This document shows, in pieces, positions 46,127 through 54,420 of a DNA stretch of 64,000 nt. How positions within the stretch are numbered: the stretch's first letter is position 1; each line of letters opens with the position of its first letter. Source of the stretch: Mariprofundus aestuarium (GTDB lineage: Bacteria; Pseudomonadota; Zetaproteobacteria; Mariprofundales; Mariprofundaceae). The position numbers and the translations under genes were made by a program. Under the pieces are notes generated by a model. The model had not been told where the DNA came from, ran no database searches, and saw only the letters and a list, made by a program, of their open reading frames with translations. The stretch lies in contig NZ_CP018799.1 in assembly GCF_002795805.1 (NCBI RefSeq), forward strand, positions 2,225,001 to 2,289,000, written 5' to 3'.

Positions 46127-46157
46127 AGGGGTTAGCTGCCCCTATATGCAAGGGGCA
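46127..46157 (+). promoter_or_regulatory. alternative hairpins over the SUI1 ribosome binding site
   Basis: Two mutually exclusive stems can form in the 39-base gap before the SUI1 gene. AGGGG (46127-46131) can pair with CCCCT (46139-46143). TGCCCCT (46137-46143) can pair with AGGGGCA (46151-46157), which contains the ribosome binding site AGGGG for the ATG at 46162. The first pairing would free the site and the second would hide it. Ribosomes ending at 46122 could also shift the balance. Confidence 0.4.
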
Positions 46158-46161
46158 AGTA

Positions 46162-46527
46162 ATGACTAACGACCGACGACTCGTCTATTCAACAGAGAGC
46201 GGACAACTCGACAAAGCGATGAGCAGTAAGAAACAGGGGCGCAAAAAAACAGCTCAGAAGCCCACGCCTGCCATCACAAATCCGGCCAAGCAGGGAATTC
46301 GAATTCGCCGAGAGTCAAAGGGGCGAGGTGGAAAAACCGTCTCCGTTATTGATGGCTTGCCACTGGATGATACCAACCTGAAGATTCTCATGAAAAAACT
46401 GAAAGCGGCGCTCGGAACGGGTGGCGCAGTTAAAAGTGGCAGTCTCGAGATTCAGGGTGAGCATCGGGATAAACTTCTGCTCCTGCTGGAGAAAGAGGGG
46501 TATAAAGCCAAGTTATCCGGCGGGTAA
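46162..46527 (+). CDS. yciH: SUI1-family translation factor (YciH)
   Basis: 121 residues. The C-terminal SUI1 domain shows RIRRESKGRGGKTVSVIDGL, LKKLKAALGTGGAVKSG and IQGEHRDKLLLLLEKEGY. The N-terminus is a Lys/Gln-rich extension of about 40 residues. The family is the bacterial relative of eIF1; E. coli YciH affects start-site fidelity under stress. A strong bidirectional terminator follows. Confidence 0.9.
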   Translation: MTNDRRLVYSTESGQLDKAMSSKKQGRKKTAQKPTPAITNPAKQGIRIRRESKGRGGKTVSVIDGLPLDDTNLKILMKKLKAALGTGGAVKSGSLEIQGEHRDKLLLLLEKEGYKAKLSGG

Positions 46528-46607
46528 GGCAACCTCCGAACAGGTCTGCAATTTCTGGAGAACAAAGTGACTAAGCATAGTCATGCAGCGTGAAGCCGGG
46601 GCAAAAT

Positions 46608-46637
46608 AAAAGGCGGAGTTTGCACGCTCCGCCTTTT
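46608..46637. terminator. bidirectional intrinsic terminator
   Basis: AAAAGGCGGAG (46608-46618) and CTCCGCCTTTT (46627-46637) form an 11-bp perfect stem with an 8-base loop, A-rich on the left and T-rich on the right. It ends the SUI1 transcript and could serve genes arriving on the other strand. Confidence 0.9.
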
Positions 46638-46718
46638 GTTTATTCGAGGATAGTTGCATACTGCTGCTGACAGCATGGCCGAGCTTAAAGCATGACCATG
46701 GCAAAAAAGTGATCCTGC

Positions 46719-46937
46719 TCACAAAAAAGAACCCAGCTCAGTTTTTTTGAAAGCACTCTCAAAAAGAGGGAAATCTTCAAAGACCTCGTGCCCGTTACCC
46801 TTCGCTTCCGCATTGGCTTTCACTATCTGATCCAGAGGCACTGCTGCATATGATTTACAGTTTTTACGGCGCCTACAAACACTGGCAACACAGGCGGCGA
46901 GTTCATTATTAATTATTAAAGCCCCTGCCTTGGCCAT
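46719..46937 (-). CDS. hypothetical 72-residue protein
   Basis: A small frame between the terminator and the DUF481 gene. It starts MAKAGALIINNELAAC and has three Cys within about 12 residues (CVASVCRRRKNC), then a soluble, mixed-charge C-terminus. No ribosome binding site is clear before the ATG at 46935-46937. I do not recognise it, and it may not be a real gene. Confidence 0.35.
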   Translation of the reverse strand: MAKAGALIINNELAACVASVCRRRKNCKSYAAVPLDQIVKANAEAKGNGHEVFEDFPLFESAFKKTELGSFL

Positions 46938-46965
46938 GCTTGAAGCACCAGATTCAACTCATCCC

Positions 46966-47679
46966 TTAGAAGTTCACCACCAGCGTAATCGCGGTCTCGA
47001 CATCCAGCTTCTTGATCCCGGCCGGCACCTTGCTGTTATGGTTCAGCTTGAGCGAAATTTTGCTTGCTATATGTGAATTCAGCGCATGCTGCAGGGCTGT
47101 GACCGATTCAGTTGCCCAGCCATTTTTTCCGCCCTCGGTCGAGATATCCTGCGTAAAGGTGGCAGAGTCATTCACCTTCCAGTTCACACCCGTTGCAGAA
47201 CGCATGATAGGCTCACTCTTTTTGCTACGGTCAGTATACTGGGTCTGTCGAAGACCGCCGCCCAACTCAAACTTCCAGAGCAGATCATCTGTTTTAATCA
47301 GATCGCGACCGTAACCGGCCGTTTCACTGAAACGGCGACTATACCCTGCAAAGCGATCACTCTCGAAGCTGCCACGGGCGAAGAGATAGCCTCGCTCAGA
47401 GAACTTCCAATCCTCCTGCAGACTGGCTTTGTACGACTCAGCAGTCGTTGTGTTGCTGTCAGTGGAGTTATTGGCACTGCCGGTAACCGTCTCACGCAGG
47501 GTATCACCTTCGTGAACAGACTTGAGCTTGGCATTAACAGTCAACGTCTTGGTATTGCCGGAGGTCTGCACCGCGCCAAGTTCAACATTGTTTTTCCAAT
47601 TGCTTGGCTCCTCCTCGGCGTAAGCGGCCAGAGGAGTGATCATAACAAGGGACAGGAGGGGTAAATAAAGCTTTTTCAT
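46966..47679 (-). CDS. DUF481 outer-membrane beta-barrel protein (YdiY-like)
   Basis: 237 residues. The signal peptide ends at about residue 21 (AAYA, then EEEP). The mature protein has alternating aromatic/hydrophobic strands typical of a barrel, with WKNNVELGAVQTSGNTKT near the start and a C-terminal Phe (TLVVNF), the outer-membrane insertion signal. DUF481 proteins such as YdiY are outer-membrane proteins of unknown function. Confidence 0.85.
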   Translation of the reverse strand: MKKLYLPLLSLVMITPLAAYAEEEPSNWKNNVELGAVQTSGNTKTLTVNAKLKSVHEGDTLRETVTGSANNSTDSNTTTAESYKASLQEDWKFSERGYLFARGSFESDRFAGYSRRFSETAGYGRDLIKTDDLLWKFELGGGLRQTQYTDRSKKSEPIMRSATGVNWKVNDSATFTQDISTEGGKNGWATESVTALQHALNSHIASKISLKLNHNSKVPAGIKKLDVETAITLVVNF

Positions 47680-47858
47680 AGTGGCGCGCAGACTAGAGGC
47701 ACAGTGGTGAAATTCCAGTGGAAATGAGTATATACGTTGTAACTACTTCATTAGTTGGAGAACATCGTGCTATCGTTGCCCTATACAGCAAGAAAAGAGA
47801 GTCGCCATTGGCCTGTTTATTCAGGCTATTTGGGGGGAGTTATTCTGGGGAGTCCTGA

Positions 47859-48272
47859 TTGAACAGCGTTATGATATCGGTCACGCTATATTTGGTCTCA
47901 GTAAATATTCTGGCCGGAGTGATCTATATGTTCGGTCAGAAAAAGGCAGGGCTTCTCTGGATAGAGTACCCGTTTGTTTATGCCCCTCTTATTATTTTCC
48001 AGTTCCTGATGCCACAGTTCATGTCCATCCCCGGCCTCGCCGAGACTGAAAACTCGCTGAAATATTTTCTCTTTATGCTGCAGGGATTCAGCTGTGGTGC
48101 CATCGGAGCCATGATCCTGTTGCCCCGCTTTTTTGTGCCTGCTATCACAACGATCGAGAAGCTGAAGGTAACAGCTGTCAGTTGCCTCGCCATGTCGACG
48201 ATGTACCTGATTACCCGCTGGCTTTTTTTTGAGGCACTGCGCTTCCTGATTCCCCAGATGCACGGGGTTTAG
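47859..48272 (+). CDS. hypothetical four-helix membrane protein
   Basis: 137 residues with four hydrophobic segments, roughly 4-26, 35-52, 68-88 and 105-128. The start is probably TTG at 47859, preceded by GGGGAG (47847-47852) with 6 bases of spacing; the ATG at 47871 lacks a binding site. I do not recognise the family. It lies just upstream of the LOG gene on the same strand. Confidence 0.55.
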   Translation: MNSVMISVTLYLVSVNILAGVIYMFGQKKAGLLWIEYPFVYAPLIIFQFLMPQFMSIPGLAETENSLKYFLFMLQGFSCGAIGAMILLPRFFVPAITTIEKLKVTAVSCLAMSTMYLITRWLFFEALRFLIPQMHGV

Positions 48273-48313
48273 GAGCCCCAGTCCCACAGCTCGATTCCCA
48301 GGACAGAGTGTTC

Positions 48314-48319
48314 TATAAT
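48314..48319 (+). promoter_or_regulatory. possible -10 element for the LOG gene
   Basis: TATAAT lies 21 bases before the ATG at 48340. The segment 17 bases further upstream is not a good -35, so this is only suggestive. Confidence 0.25.
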
Positions 48320-48339
48320 AGTGAGTATCGGAGGCACCC

Positions 48340-49011
48340 ATGGAAGATCTCAAAGGCTCGGAATCGTGGCGCATATTCAGAATCATCAGTGAGTTCACCG
48401 AAGGCATCGATACGCTGAACGACCTCCCCTACTCGGTGACCGTCTTCGGAGCAGCCAGAGCCAGCCCAGGCGACAGCCATTACGAAGCCACTGTCGAAAT
48501 CGCCCGGAAACTGGCCCACGAGGGGTTCGGTGTCATATCCGGCGGTGGGCCCGGCATCATGGAGGCCGCCAACAAGGGTGCTAGCGAAGGGGGAGGAAAA
48601 TCAATTGGCCTGAACATCACCCTGCCAGAGGAGCAGACCCCCAACCCCTACCAGAACATCTCCATCAACTTCCGCTACTTCTTCGTTCGCAAGGTAATGT
48701 TCGTCAAATACTCCATGGGTTACATCTGCATGCCCGGTGGCTTCGGCACGCTGGACGAATTTTTCGAGTCGTTAACGCTCATGCAGACGCAGAAGGCGTT
48801 TCCTCTGCCGCTGGTGCTTTACGGCACCGAGTTCTGGAAGGACCTGCTCGACTGGATTCGACACACCGTACTGGAAGCGGGATATATCAGTGAAGATGAC
48901 CTAAAGCTGGTGACCGTCACCGATGACATCAATGAAGCGGTAGAAATCATGTGCAGACACCGCACATGGAAGCTGCAGCAGGTTCAGATCGCAAAGACTA
49001 GCGGCCTGTAA
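48340..49011 (+). CDS. LOG-family protein (nucleotide phosphoribohydrolase-like)
   Basis: 223 residues. It has the LOG motifs VISGGGPGIMEAANKGASEGGG and MPGGFGTLDEFFESLTLMQT. LOG enzymes release the base from nucleoside monophosphates; plant and some bacterial members make cytokinins, others (PpnN) process ordinary nucleotides. The conserved Arg and Glu of the active site are at R116 (FFVRKVMFVKYS) and in the GGFGTLDE loop. Substrate not determined. Confidence 0.9.
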   Translation: MEDLKGSESWRIFRIISEFTEGIDTLNDLPYSVTVFGAARASPGDSHYEATVEIARKLAHEGFGVISGGGPGIMEAANKGASEGGGKSIGLNITLPEEQTPNPYQNISINFRYFFVRKVMFVKYSMGYICMPGGFGTLDEFFESLTLMQTQKAFPLPLVLYGTEFWKDLLDWIRHTVLEAGYISEDDLKLVTVTDDINEAVEIMCRHRTWKLQQVQIAKTSGL

Positions 49012-49014
49012 GGT

Positions 49015-49320
49015 TTAGCCCTCAGAGCGCGATGTAATCTCGATCAGGTGATAACCGAACTGGGTTTTCACCGGCCCGTGCACCTTGTGCAGCTCAGCAG
49101 AAAAAACCACTTCATTGAACTCCTTCACCATCTGCCGTTCGCGGAAGCTGCCCAGATCGCCACCATTTTTTCCCGAAGGACAGCTGGAGTACTGTTTTGC
49201 CACCTCGGCAAAATCGGCCCCGGCTTCAATCTCCGCCTTCAGCGCTTCGCACTGATCAAGATCCTTGACCAGAATGTGGCGTGCTGATGCCGTTTTTTTC
49301 TTTTTATTCCAACCGAACAT
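49015..49320 (-). CDS. small parvulin-type peptidyl-prolyl isomerase, second copy
   Basis: 101 residues, similar to the copy at 12999-13277: SARHILVKDLDQCEAL, DFAEVAKQYSSCPSGKNGGDLG, KEFNEVVFSAELH and PVKTQFGYHLIEI. It differs by a basic N-terminus (MFGWNKKKKT) that could bind nucleic acid or membrane. It starts 9 bases after the end of the tcdA gene on the same strand. Confidence 0.9.
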   Translation of the reverse strand: MFGWNKKKKTASARHILVKDLDQCEALKAEIEAGADFAEVAKQYSSCPSGKNGGDLGSFRERQMVKEFNEVVFSAELHKVHGPVKTQFGYHLIEITSRSEG

Positions 49321-49329
49321 AATAACTCC

Positions 49330-50067
49330 TTACTTCTCTTGCTTATCAAGTAACTGTTTAATTACGAAGCCGGCGAGCATAAAACCAAATAGGTTCGGCA
49401 TATAGGAGATTGTGCCATTAACTGCTCGCGGCAGCCTGTTTGGATCGCTGCCAACAGGTTCCTGTGGCAGCGGCTTGATAGGGAACTCACCAGAAAACAC
49501 CACGGGGTAATCCAGCGAGGCACCAGCCCGACGCAGTTTACGGCGAAGATTGACCGCCAGACCGCAGTTGTAGGTTTTATCCAGCGTAGTGATTTCGGCT
49601 TTTGTGACATCCAGCCGGCCACCTGCTCCCAGGCTGGATGCCACAGGGATCCCCAGCTTTTGGCATGTGGCTACCAGTAAAGATTTACAGGCAACTGAAT
49701 CGATGCAGTCGATCACATAATCAAAATCACCGGCTGCAAGAAAGCTTTCCATATTCTCATAACCGAGAAATCCAACATGGGCATTGAGCTCTACATCGGG
49801 GTTAATATCGACAACTCTGGCGCCCATTGCAGCAGCTTTATCCTGGCCTATGGTTGAGTGGGTGCAGACCAGCTGACGATTCATATTGGAGAGCCCGACA
49901 CTATCATGATCAACAATCGTCAGTCGGCCGACACCAGCACGCGCCACAGCCTCAACCACCGCGCCGCCTACACCGCCTAACCCCACAACCAGCAAATGCA
50001 GCCCGGCGAGGTAATCCAGCCCTGTTTCACCAATAAGAATTCCGGTACGTTCCTGTGCTTGACTCAT
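49330..50067 (-). CDS. tcdA: tRNA threonylcarbamoyladenosine dehydratase (TcdA)
   Basis: 245 residues, E1-like ThiF fold. The ATP-binding motif is LLVVGLGGVGGAVVEAVARAG, then TIVDHDSVGLSNMNRQ and DYVIDCIDSVACKSLL. Lengths and the C-terminal GTISYMPNLFGFMLAGFVIKQLL match TcdA (CsdL), which cyclises t6A at position 37 of tRNAs decoding ANN codons. It follows TatD with a 4-base overlap (50064-50067). Confidence 0.88.
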   Translation of the reverse strand: MSQAQERTGILIGETGLDYLAGLHLLVVGLGGVGGAVVEAVARAGVGRLTIVDHDSVGLSNMNRQLVCTHSTIGQDKAAAMGARVVDINPDVELNAHVGFLGYENMESFLAAGDFDYVIDCIDSVACKSLLVATCQKLGIPVASSLGAGGRLDVTKAEITTLDKTYNCGLAVNLRRKLRRAGASLDYPVVFSGEFPIKPLPQEPVGSDPNRLPRAVNGTISYMPNLFGFMLAGFVIKQLLDKQEK

Positions 50068-50819
50068 AACCTGAACAGCTCCTTCGCATTGCGGTTGCAG
50101 ATGCGGGCCAGTGACTCCGCATCAATGGCGCGAAGCGTAGCGATCCGCGCGAGGATTTCGATCAGAAAAGCGGGTTCATTACGCTTCCCCCGGTGATCGC
50201 TGGGGGACTGGTCCGGTGCGTCGGTCTCGATCAACAGCTTTTCGACAGGAATCGCCTGAACAACTGCTGCATTTTTGCGGGCCCGCTCATCTGTTATCGA
50301 GCCGCCGAATCCCAGATAGAAACCCAGAGCGATCAGTTGATCCGCCTGCTGCTGTGAACCGGAAAAGCTGTGAACCACCCCGCGCAGCTCGGGATAGCAT
50401 TTGATCTCCCGAATCACACTATCGAGAGCCTTGTAGCCATGCACGATCACCGGAAGGTCATGTTCTGCGGCAATGCGAAGCTGCCCCCGGAACCAGTGCA
50501 GCTGCCTCTCCATATCAAAACGGCAGAGCCCTGTATCGAGTCCGCACTCACCGATAGCCACCGCCCCCTCTAACAACTTGGGCAGCAGTTTCAAATCAGA
50601 TTCATCATGTTCATCACAAAACCAGGGATGCAGGCCAAAGGCCGGATAGATGGACACCTCTTCCGCTGCAATCGTTTGCAACTTTCCCCAGCCTCTGCGA
50701 CTGACTGCAGGCACTACAAATCGATCCACACCCGCCTCACTTGCGCGCTGTATCACCTCTGCCCTGTCGTGGTCGAAGCGGACATCATCGAGATGGCAGT
50801 GGCTATCAGTCAGCTGCAT
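50064..50819 (-). CDS. TatD family metal-dependent hydrolase
   Basis: 251 residues. Metal-binding motifs are DSHCHLDD near the start, GECGLD, LPVIVHGYKA, GVVHSFSGS and LLIETDAPDQSP. TatD proteins are Mg-dependent nucleases; YcfH and YjjV are related. It overlaps tcdA by ATGA, so the two are translationally coupled, an order also seen elsewhere. Confidence 0.88.
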   Translation of the reverse strand: MQLTDSHCHLDDVRFDHDRAEVIQRASEAGVDRFVVPAVSRRGWGKLQTIAAEEVSIYPAFGLHPWFCDEHDESDLKLLPKLLEGAVAIGECGLDTGLCRFDMERQLHWFRGQLRIAAEHDLPVIVHGYKALDSVIREIKCYPELRGVVHSFSGSQQQADQLIALGFYLGFGGSITDERARKNAAVVQAIPVEKLLIETDAPDQSPSDHRGKRNEPAFLIEILARIATLRAIDAESLARICNRNAKELFRL

Positions 50820-50837
50820 AAACAGTAACCGGGCCCC

Positions 50838-51557
50838 TTACTTGAACAGGGTTTCGCAACCAGACCATAAATCCGACTCCTGACTTGGCCTGATATCGCT
50901 CTGCCACTCACCCGATGCATTCTGCGATCCGAAATCCTGCAGACCCTGGCACTCATCATTGCCACTGCCGCCATCAAAACTGTCCTGGCCTTCGCGGTCG
51001 AACAGCCGGTCATCACCCTCACCGCCATCAAGCATATCGTTACCATACCAGCCATAGAGCCTGTCATTGCCGCGATTTCCATAAAGTCGGTCATCACCAT
51101 GTTCACCGTAGAGGGTGTCATCACCATCGCCGCCCTCGAGCTGGTCATCACCAGCTCCGGCGCTCAGTTTATCCTCGCCACTTCCGCCTTTGAGAAGGTC
51201 ATTTCCCTTATCGCCAAAAAGTTTGTCATTGCCCGCACCACCTTCGATGATGTCATCGTCAAAGCCGCCGAGAATTTTATCGTTGCCGGCATCACCGAAC
51301 AGCTTGTCACTGCCGCTGCCACCTTTGATAGTATCGTCACCGTCGCCACCACAAATCAGATCGTTACCGCCTTTGCCGTCGATCTTGTCATTGCCCCCCA
51401 AGCCGACAATCACATCATCGCCTGATGTACCGCTGATTTTATCGGCTTTCTCCGTTCCAGCGATCGTGGCAGGCAGTCCCGCACACTCGTATGCCGAAGC
51501 GATGCATGGCATCAGCATCGCCAAAGCCATAGAATGAATAGCGACCTTTGTTTTCAA
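50838..51557 (-). CDS. secreted RTX (calcium-binding) repeat protein
   Basis: 239 residues from TTG at 51555-51557, which has AGGAGGAG just upstream; the longer frame to 51611 has no binding site. An N-terminal Sec signal peptide (KTKVAIHSMALAMLMPCIASA, read in parts) is followed by about 16 nonapeptides of the GGxGxDxUx type, from residue 40 to 210. These form a calcium-stabilised parallel beta roll. It has four or five Cys (AYECAG, DLICGG, DECQGL, GCETLF). Export by Sec differs from the C-terminal signal of type I-secreted RTX toxins. Function unknown. Confidence 0.85.
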   Translation of the reverse strand: MKTKVAIHSMALAMLMPCIASAYECAGLPATIAGTEKADKISGTSGDDVIVGLGGNDKIDGKGGNDLICGGDGDDTIKGGSGSDKLFGDAGNDKILGGFDDDIIEGGAGNDKLFGDKGNDLLKGGSGEDKLSAGAGDDQLEGGDGDDTLYGEHGDDRLYGNRGNDRLYGWYGNDMLDGGEGDDRLFDREGQDSFDGGSGNDECQGLQDFGSQNASGEWQSDIRPSQESDLWSGCETLFK

Positions 51558-51682
51558 TCTCTCCTCCTGTAGTCCAGCCAGAAGCATAAACGTCCGGCAG
51601 TAGGAATGCATGCCGGGGCAGAGGTGACGGTGGAGAGTCAGTTTATCAAATAGGGGCGCAGCTGCAGAGGGAGAAGAGCCAG

Positions 51683-52054
51683 TTATGCGCCAGCAGCCTG
51701 CTGGTTGGCGACCCGCGCATGGACCTCTTTCATATCAATCGCTCTGATCTGGCCAATAAGTGCCTCCAGATCCTTCTTTGAAAGCGCACCGGATTCAGAG
51801 TAGAGCATCACATTTTCGCGAATGACCATCAAGGTCGGAATGGAGCGTATATTGAAATGTGCTCCGAGCTCCTGCTGCTCTTGCGTATTCACCTTACCAA
51901 ACAGGAGATCCGGGTGATTTTCCGATATGGCTTCAAAGACAGGCCCGAACATTTTGCAGGGGCCACACCATGGGGCCCAGAAGTCGAGCACGGCAATATC
52001 ACTGCCTGCCACCTCAGCCTGAAAATTTTCTTTAGTCAGTTCAACCGTAGCCAT
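51683..52054 (-). CDS. thioredoxin
   Basis: 123 residues. The active site is FWAPWCGPCKMF (C30, C33) and the cis-Pro segment is IRSIPTLMVI. It has a 15-residue C-terminal extension beyond a minimal thioredoxin. No signal peptide, so cytoplasmic. It is close to the TrxA type, though another general thioredoxin may exist elsewhere in the genome. Confidence 0.95.
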   Translation of the reverse strand: MATVELTKENFQAEVAGSDIAVLDFWAPWCGPCKMFGPVFEAISENHPDLLFGKVNTQEQQELGAHFNIRSIPTLMVIRENVMLYSESGALSKKDLEALIGQIRAIDMKEVHARVANQQAAGA

Positions 52055-52093
52055 AGAGGCCTCCCCTGGGGTTAGTGATGGGTATCTATCAAT

Positions 52094-52189
52094 TTATCCT
52101 GCGTAGTTAAAATCTTTGACGCTGATGTAAAAAAAAGCGCCGGTGTACAGGGTGATAAACAGTGCTGCAAATGAAAACAGATATGCCAT
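52094..52189 (-). CDS. 31-residue single-span membrane peptide
   Basis: A short frame in the gap between the thioredoxin and hemerythrin genes. On the reverse strand AAAGGAGA precedes an ATG at 52187-52189 by 5 bases. The product starts MAYLFSFAALFITLYTGAFF, then YISVKDFNYAG and a stop: one transmembrane helix with a short polar tail. The good ribosome binding site and clean hydrophobic core argue for a real small protein. It resembles in style the small subunits of membrane complexes such as terminal oxidases, but no such complex is in this window. Confidence 0.6.
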   Translation of the reverse strand: MAYLFSFAALFITLYTGAFFYISVKDFNYAG

Positions 52190-52379
52190 TGCGTTCTCCT
52201 TTTCTAATGTGATAGCCACACTTTAGCGGTGCGAATTAAGCATATGATGAGAAAAACCTTAATATATGTTAATATCCTAATATTTAAGGAGTGACTTAAT
52301 TGGACTTGGATACTGCGAACATTGCGGCAAACAAAAGTGCTGATTGCAATAATGGCTCCCCATCAGGCAAGATGGCCGT
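52190..52379. other. AT-rich divergent intergenic region
   Basis: This stretch separates the 31-residue peptide gene (-) from the hemerythrin gene (+). It includes a very AT-rich core with CCTTAA at 52257-52262 and TTAAGG at 52284-52289. Both neighbouring promoters should lie here; I cannot assign them with confidence. Confidence 0.5.
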
Positions 52380-52799
52380 ATGAAATTATGCGCATCAGAT
52401 TTTCCCGAAGTTCCATTCCAGCTCATGCACAATGTTCACCTGGAAGAGGTGGAGATGATCAATGCCATCTACGACCTGATCGTTGAAATCGAGGCGGGCG
52501 CGAATAAGAGTCCTGTTCTCACAGAGAAGCTGGATGGGCTTCTCACCCATACGAAAGAGCACTTCGCCAACGAAGAGCGACTGATGCAGGAGGCTCACTT
52601 CCCGCCCTACGCCATGCATAAAGGCGCCCATGATCTTTTCCTTTCCGAGTTTGAAGCTGCACTAGCTGACTGGCGGGAGAGTCAGACCGTCGGTCCGATC
52701 GCCATGTTTTTGCGCCTTAAACTTCCACGCTGGATGAAGGATCATATCGGCAGCATGGATTATGTGACTGCTGGTTTTCTCGCTATGCACGCAAAGTGA
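52380..52799 (+). CDS. bacteriohemerythrin
   Basis: 139 residues, a single hemerythrin domain. The diiron ligands are visible in order: H20 (HNVHLEEVE), H57/H61 and E65 (HTKEHFANEERLM), H80 and H84 (MHKGAHDLF), H122 and D127 (WMKDHIGSMD). It binds O2 reversibly in the cytoplasm, and suits a microaerophile. The stop overlaps a GTG that opens the longer selO frame. Confidence 0.92.
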   Translation: MKLCASDFPEVPFQLMHNVHLEEVEMINAIYDLIVEIEAGANKSPVLTEKLDGLLTHTKEHFANEERLMQEAHFPPYAMHKGAHDLFLSEFEAALADWRESQTVGPIAMFLRLKLPRWMKDHIGSMDYVTAGFLAMHAK

Positions 52800-52819
52800 A
52801 TAAGCCCTCTGGACCAATC

Positions 52820-54415
52820 ATGAACAAACTTGAAGAACTGATGTTCGATAATGCCTATGTGAGCGAACTGCCGAGCGACCCCGAGCCGGAAAATTTCACG
52901 CGTCAGGTGACGGGCGCCTGCTACTCGCGCGTGAAGCCGACCCCGGTAAGCGACCCGCAGACCTTAGCCTGCGCCAAGGAGGTAGCAGAACTGCTGGGCA
53001 TCTCAGAGCAGGCGTGTAAATCACCGCACTTCGCTGAAGTTTTCGCTGGCAACCGGTTGCTGCCCGGCATGGACCCTTATGCCAGTTGTTACGGCGGCCA
53101 TCAGTTCGGCCATTGGGCCGGTCAACTGGGTGATGGCCGCGCCATCAACATCGGCGAAGTCATCAATCATCAGGGGGAGCGCTGGATGCTACAGCTTAAA
53201 GGCGCTGGCCTTACCCCCTACTCCCGCAATGCCGATGGGCTTGCGGTACTGCGCTCTTCGCTTCGCGAGTTCCTCTGCAGTGAGGCAATGTTTCACCTTG
53301 GTGTACCGACCACCCGTGCATTGAGCCTTGTCACCACAGGAGAAATGGTAAAGCGCGATATCCTTTATAACGGCAATGCGGCCTTTGAACCAGGTGCTGT
53401 CCTCTGCCGCATCGCCCCCTCCTTTACCCGCTTCGGCAATTTCCAGCTCTTTGCCGCGCGCGGTGAGATCGCAGTGCTGAAGCAGCTGCTCGATTACACC
53501 ATCCGCACCGATTTTCCGCACCTTGGCGAGCCATCGCCTGCGGTCTATATCACATGGTTCAAGGAGGTGTGCATCTCTACCGCTGAACTGATGGCACACT
53601 GGATGCGGGTCGGTTTTGTGCACGGCGTCATGAATACGGACAACATGTCTGTGCTGGGGCTGACCATCGATTACGGACCGTACGGCTGGCTTGAAGGGTA
53701 TGATCCTGGGTGGACCCCCAATATCACCGATGCCGAGATGAAGCGATACCGCTTCGGCAATCAGCCGCAGATTGCAGGATGGAACCTTGCCCGGCTGGCA
53801 GATGCACTGGTGCCACTAGTCGAATCGGTGGAGCCACTGCAAGAGGCCATCAAGGTCTATGCAGCCACCTATGAAAAACGGTGGCGCTCGATGATAGGCG
53901 CCAAGCTGGGCTTTTCAGAGACCCTCCCTGATGATGCTATACTGATCCAGGAGTTGCTGGCTATCCTGCCGCTGGTTGAAACCGACATGACAATCTTCTA
54001 CCGCAAACTTGCTGGTATCGAAACCGACAGCGATACGACCCGTCTCTCCGACGATCTCCTGATCGCCCCGCTGCTCGATGCCTACTACGACCTTGGCTCA
54101 CTCAATGCGGCCTACCGGAACCGCCTGGCCTCATGGCTGCGCAGCTACATCAATCGCACCCAACAACAGGGTATTTCCGATACTGAACGGCGTGCCCGGA
54201 TGAATGCGGTGAACCCTAAATATGTACTGCGCAACTACCTTGCCCAGCAGGCGATCGACAAGACTGAGGCCGGAGACAGCTCGATGATTGATGAACTGCT
54301 GGAGCTGCTGCGCCGCCCCTATGATGAACAGCCGGAAAACGAGCATTTTGCTGCCAAACGACCGGAGTGGGCACGCCATCGCGCTGGCTGCTCAATGCTC
54401 TCCTGCAGCTCCTGA
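52820..54415 (+). CDS. selO: protein adenylyltransferase SelO (YdiU)
   Basis: 531 residues from the ATG at 52820; a GTG at 52796 is possible and would overlap the hemerythrin stop. SelO segments: ASCYGGHQFGHWAGQLGDGRA, LQLKGAGLTPYSRNADG, SSLREFLCSEAMFHLGVPTTRAL, FVHGVMNTDNMSVLGLTIDYGPYG. The fold is a pseudokinase that transfers AMP to proteins. The C-terminus CSMLSCSS has Cys in the place where some homologs have selenocysteine, and no UGA recoding is needed. It ends 5 bases before the convergent ung gene. Confidence 0.93.
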   Translation: MNKLEELMFDNAYVSELPSDPEPENFTRQVTGACYSRVKPTPVSDPQTLACAKEVAELLGISEQACKSPHFAEVFAGNRLLPGMDPYASCYGGHQFGHWAGQLGDGRAINIGEVINHQGERWMLQLKGAGLTPYSRNADGLAVLRSSLREFLCSEAMFHLGVPTTRALSLVTTGEMVKRDILYNGNAAFEPGAVLCRIAPSFTRFGNFQLFAARGEIAVLKQLLDYTIRTDFPHLGEPSPAVYITWFKEVCISTAELMAHWMRVGFVHGVMNTDNMSVLGLTIDYGPYGWLEGYDPGWTPNITDAEMKRYRFGNQPQIAGWNLARLADALVPLVESVEPLQEAIKVYAATYEKRWRSMIGAKLGFSETLPDDAILIQELLAILPLVETDMTIFYRKLAGIETDSDTTRLSDDLLIAPLLDAYYDLGSLNAAYRNRLASWLRSYINRTQQQGISDTERRARMNAVNPKYVLRNYLAQQAIDKTEAGDSSMIDELLELLRRPYDEQPENEHFAAKRPEWARHRAGCSMLSCSS

Positions 54416-54420
54416 GAGCC

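Noticed and set aside
51115-51537. 140-residue Ser/Pro-rich forward frame
   Set aside because: Antisense of the RTX nonapeptide repeats, whose GC-rich periodic codons keep other frames open.
54380-54415. Possible selenocysteine at the end of selO
   Set aside because: The C-terminus reads CSMLSCSS with ordinary codons and a normal stop; there is no in-frame UGA to recode.
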